Assembly: GCA_964412105.1 (NCBI GenBank)
Contig: CAYPNM010000010.1
Coordinates: 23,675 to 87,674 of the forward strand
DNA: 64,000 nucleotides
Reading direction: 5' to 3'
From: JAKAGZ01 sp964412105
Lineage (GTDB): Bacteria > Bacteroidota > Ignavibacteria > Ignavibacteriales > Ignavibacteriaceae
Shown here: piece by piece, positions 62,047 through 64,000 of the stretch
Position numbering within the stretch: position 1 is the first letter of the stretch
Layout of the letters: each line of letters begins with the position of its first letter
Made by a program: the position numbers and the translations under genes
The notes under the pieces: generated by a model
Told to the model about the DNA's origin: nothing
Seen by the model: the letters and a program-made list of their open reading frames with translations, nothing else
The model's database searches: none

Positions 62047-63543
62047 CTATATTCTGGAATCTTCAAAAATTGGAACGACTTTTTCAATGACCATCGGAAT
62101 TTTACTGCGCGCCATTGCACCACTTTCAAAATCTGATGCAGTAGTGACTAATACCAGGTTTAAATCCCTGATAATCATTATATACTGACCTGCATAGCCA
62201 AGCGCAGTTATTAGATCATGCTCTTTAGGCGATGGGGCATTTGGTTCTTTCCACCATTGCAGATTATTTTTGGAATGATGCCACCATTGATAGCCATAGT
62301 CAAAGAATTTACTTTCCTGCACATGAGGTTCGGTTGAATTACGTATCCACTCTTTTGAAACAATCTGTTTATCATGCCACTTCCCATCGTTAAGAACCAA
62401 TAATCCGATCTTTGCCATATCTCTTGGACGTAATGAAAGCCCTTCGCCGCACCTCAATATATCGTTTTTATGGCTTTCCCAGATGTAATTTGTAATATCC
62501 ATTGGTGTGAAAAGGAACTCCTTGGCAAATGCCAAAGTCTTTTTCGCCTCAAGAAATTGAATGATACCTCCGAGAAGAACGGAACAACCGCTGTTATAGT
62601 TGAATTTTTCACCCGGCTTACCTGCCATTGGCCTGCTGAGAATATATTGGAAACAATCATCGGTTTTAAACATCTCTGACGGATAATCATCCCATTCCAA
62701 TCCCGCTGTCATAGTCAAAATATGTTTTAATTTGATTTCCTCTCTTCCACCGTATTTTAAGGAATCATATTTAGGAAAAAATCTAAATACAGGTTGTTCA
62801 ATATCTATGTCTTTATGATGATCAAGCGCGATTCCAAATAATAAAGAAGTAACACTTTTTGTGCACGAACGAATTTGCTGCAAATAATCCCGGTTATGAC
62901 CGTAAAAATATTCTTCCACTATTAATTTGTTGTTTTTGAGTATTAAGAGTGATTTTATTCTGCCATATTTCTGATCGATAACTTCTTTCATCAGATTTGA
63001 AAATGATGAAGAATCAATAGAATTATTATAAATAGATTCCGTTTTCAAGCCATCATGAATTTGTTCGGGTTTTGTGTATGAATATGTTATCTCACCGTTT
63101 TTATCTGGAATTCGAGGGTAAAGTAATCTGACTTCAAGATTTTTGTCAGCACGGATAAAATCCAATGACTTTTGGGTTCCATCCTGTGAATGGACTGCGC
63201 CCTTAAGAATTTCATTTTTAGCATCCAGTCTGCATATTAGAGTATCTGAATCCGAATCAAGCAAAGAAATTCTTTTTGAAATACTATCATATTGTACATT
63301 AATAAACTTCCATTCAGCTATGGACTCGTCGTTCTTTAAGAAATGACCCCTCGCTGTCAGTATTTTATTACCATCTCTTCCGATAAGCAAAGCAACTTTT
63401 TCTGCCCACGGCTCAAATAGAGAAGATGTTTTTTCAGTTGATATCCACAATCCTTCGATATTAGTGGTAATGTTTTTATTAATACAACTATTGAGGGGAA
63501 TTACTATCAAAGTCGTCGCAAGGAGTAGTTTTAACTTATTCAT
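62047..63543 (-). CDS. Beta-lactamase-fold serine hydrolase lipoprotein (class C / penicillin-binding type)
   Basis: 498 residues. Lipobox NSCINKN near residue 19, then an N-terminal ~170-residue beta-rich domain and a beta-lactamase/PBP domain. The SxxK motif is in RSCTKSVTSLL, YNSG provides the Y-x-(N/S) motif, and HKDIDIEQPVF and a late GYAGQYIMIIR follow. It hydrolyses or transfers an acyl group from D-Ala-like or ester substrates on the cell surface. AAAGGAG precedes the ATG. It sits between attC-like sites (d) and weak (c). Confidence 0.88.
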   Translation of the reverse strand: MNKLKLLLATTLIVIPLNSCINKNITTNIEGLWISTEKTSSLFEPWAEKVALLIGRDGNKILTARGHFLKNDESIAEWKFINVQYDSISKRISLLDSDSDTLICRLDAKNEILKGAVHSQDGTQKSLDFIRADKNLEVRLLYPRIPDKNGEITYSYTKPEQIHDGLKTESIYNNSIDSSSFSNLMKEVIDQKYGRIKSLLILKNNKLIVEEYFYGHNRDYLQQIRSCTKSVTSLLFGIALDHHKDIDIEQPVFRFFPKYDSLKYGGREEIKLKHILTMTAGLEWDDYPSEMFKTDDCFQYILSRPMAGKPGEKFNYNSGCSVLLGGIIQFLEAKKTLAFAKEFLFTPMDITNYIWESHKNDILRCGEGLSLRPRDMAKIGLLVLNDGKWHDKQIVSKEWIRNSTEPHVQESKFFDYGYQWWHHSKNNLQWWKEPNAPSPKEHDLITALGYAGQYIMIIRDLNLVLVTTASDFESGAMARSKIPMVIEKVVPIFEDSRI

Positions 63544-63847
63544 AATAAACTCCTTTAATACATTGGATATTATTACTCGATGTGAGTGTATTATTATGAT
63601 TTCATTCTATATATATGGTATAGTCGCTCTTGCAACCAACCTGCCGCCCCAAATTTATTATCAGCGGCCGGGCGGAAAAAGCGGCCAGGCCTTTTTTACT
63701 TATTCCATAAAGTAATTCAAATCTTTCAAATTTTGTTCTCACTAATCGCTTAGATTCAATTAATCAATGGAGAAAATCTCCATACCAAGTAATCCAATTT
63801 ATAAATGTAATATGGCTAGTATCATAATCTTTTTTATTCATTTGAAA
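63544..63847. other. Promoter-side intergenic region of the hydrolase cassette
   Basis: 304 bp between the hydrolase start and attC (d). It includes a GC-rich palindromic word (GCGGCCGGGCGGAAAAAGC then GGCC and six T near 63664-63698) that may be a terminator on the plus strand. Nothing else is recognised. Confidence 0.4.
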
Positions 63848-63920
63848 GCCTAACGTCTAAGCTCACAATTTGCTGTGGAGCGTCAGAGGAATGGCGGTCA
63901 GTGGCAGCGATTTGTCCGGC
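63848..63920 (-). other. attC-like recombination site (d)
   Basis: On the minus strand R'' GCCGGAC (63920-63914; one mismatch to RYYYAAC) is followed by AAATCGCTGCCAC, which resembles AAGTCGCTG in site (b). The site ends GTGAGCTTAGAC then GTTAGGC (63854-63848), a perfect GTTRRRY core. It forms the boundary between the gene tail at 63922 and the hydrolase cassette. Confidence 0.6.
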
Positions 63921-63921
63921 G

Positions 63922-64000
63922 CTATATCGCTGGAGTAGGTACATTGCTCCAGGCTGTTTTCGAATCCACCCGTTTTTTATTTATGATTTCGCCTGTTTTG
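63922..64000 (-). CDS. C-terminal fragment of a further cassette gene, cut by the window edge
   Basis: A frame open from the window edge ends in TAG at 63922-63924, two bases before attC (d). The last residues read RVDSKTAWSNVPTPAI. No domain is identifiable from 25 residues. The stop codon tight against the attC is typical of integron cassettes. Confidence 0.4.
   Translation of the reverse strand, partial: KTGEIINKKRVDSKTAWSNVPTPAI

Noticed and set aside
63652..63700. GC-rich palindromic word as an attC
   Set aside because: It lacks RYYYAAC/GTTRRRY ends and looks more like a terminator or random GC-rich stretch.
1..64000. CRISPR arrays or cas genes
   Set aside because: No regularly spaced direct repeats and no Cas protein are present.
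1..64000. Intact insertion sequences or transposases
   Set aside because: No transposase frame with terminal inverted repeats is seen; only the recombinase remnant at 61301-61480.

Overview
The window is a low-GC (by eye mid-30s %) bacterial chromosome segment that looks like a member of the Ignavibacteria (Bacteroidota/Chlorobi superphylum). The clues are a type IX secretion C-terminal sorting domain with the NYPNPFNP motif, a histone H1-like (Hc1-type) small protein, tandem GGMEYP-type M1 peptidases, the gene order pheS-pheT-coiled coil-zapA-ncRNA-rny, and many lipoproteins with Bacteroidota-like architecture. Shine-Dalgarno sequences are visible before many genes and TTG starts are frequent. 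A run of 100 N flanked by an exact 55-bp duplication shows that it is a draft or metagenome assembly.

Region 1 (1-15.5 kb, mostly minus strand) is housekeeping: a truncated CapA-like gene, an H1-like protein, a membrane Fe-S reductase, BioY, a hydrolase, a plus-strand trio (HisA-like isomerase, cyclic-nucleotide sensor, universal stress protein), polyprenyl synthase, TatC, GlyA, an envelope cluster (TPR protein, beta-barrel, lipoprotein), GmhB and glycogen synthase. Region 2 (15.7-19.2 kb, plus) is a SPOR lipoprotein followed by the lower half of histidine degradation (HutI, FtcD, cyclodeaminase).

Region 3 (19.2-35.1 kb, minus) is a long run of information-processing genes: an Ig-like lipoprotein, a chorismate mutase-MltG fusion, TsaD, proline dehydrogenase, prephenate dehydratase, CoaE, RNase Y, a 6S-like RNA, ZapA, a ZapB-like coiled coil, PheT, PheS, L20, L35, IF3 (with a non-canonical AUC start), ThrS, tRNA-Val and tRNA-Leu. 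Region 4 (35.3-53 kb) is mixed: a thioredoxin-fold protein with both cysteines replaced by serine, TPR and TlpA-like lipoproteins, an ABC exporter pair, two tandem M1 metallopeptidases, a PLP enzyme, DedA, DinB, cytochrome c and a large GH113-like protein.

Region 5 (53-64 kb) is accessory. A compact minus-strand cassette encodes a DUF6266-like protein, a holin-like protein, a GH108 muramidase and two small membrane proteins; it resembles an isolated phage lysis module. It is followed by an 888-residue T9SS-exported beta-helix protein. The last 4.5 kb holds single-gene units (exported VOC protein, cupin, beta-lactamase-fold lipoprotein, the tail of another gene) separated by imperfect palindromes. 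These have attC architecture, all in the same orientation, so I read the stretch as an integron-type cassette array (no integron integrase in view), interrupted by a decayed tyrosine recombinase fragment and the assembly gap.
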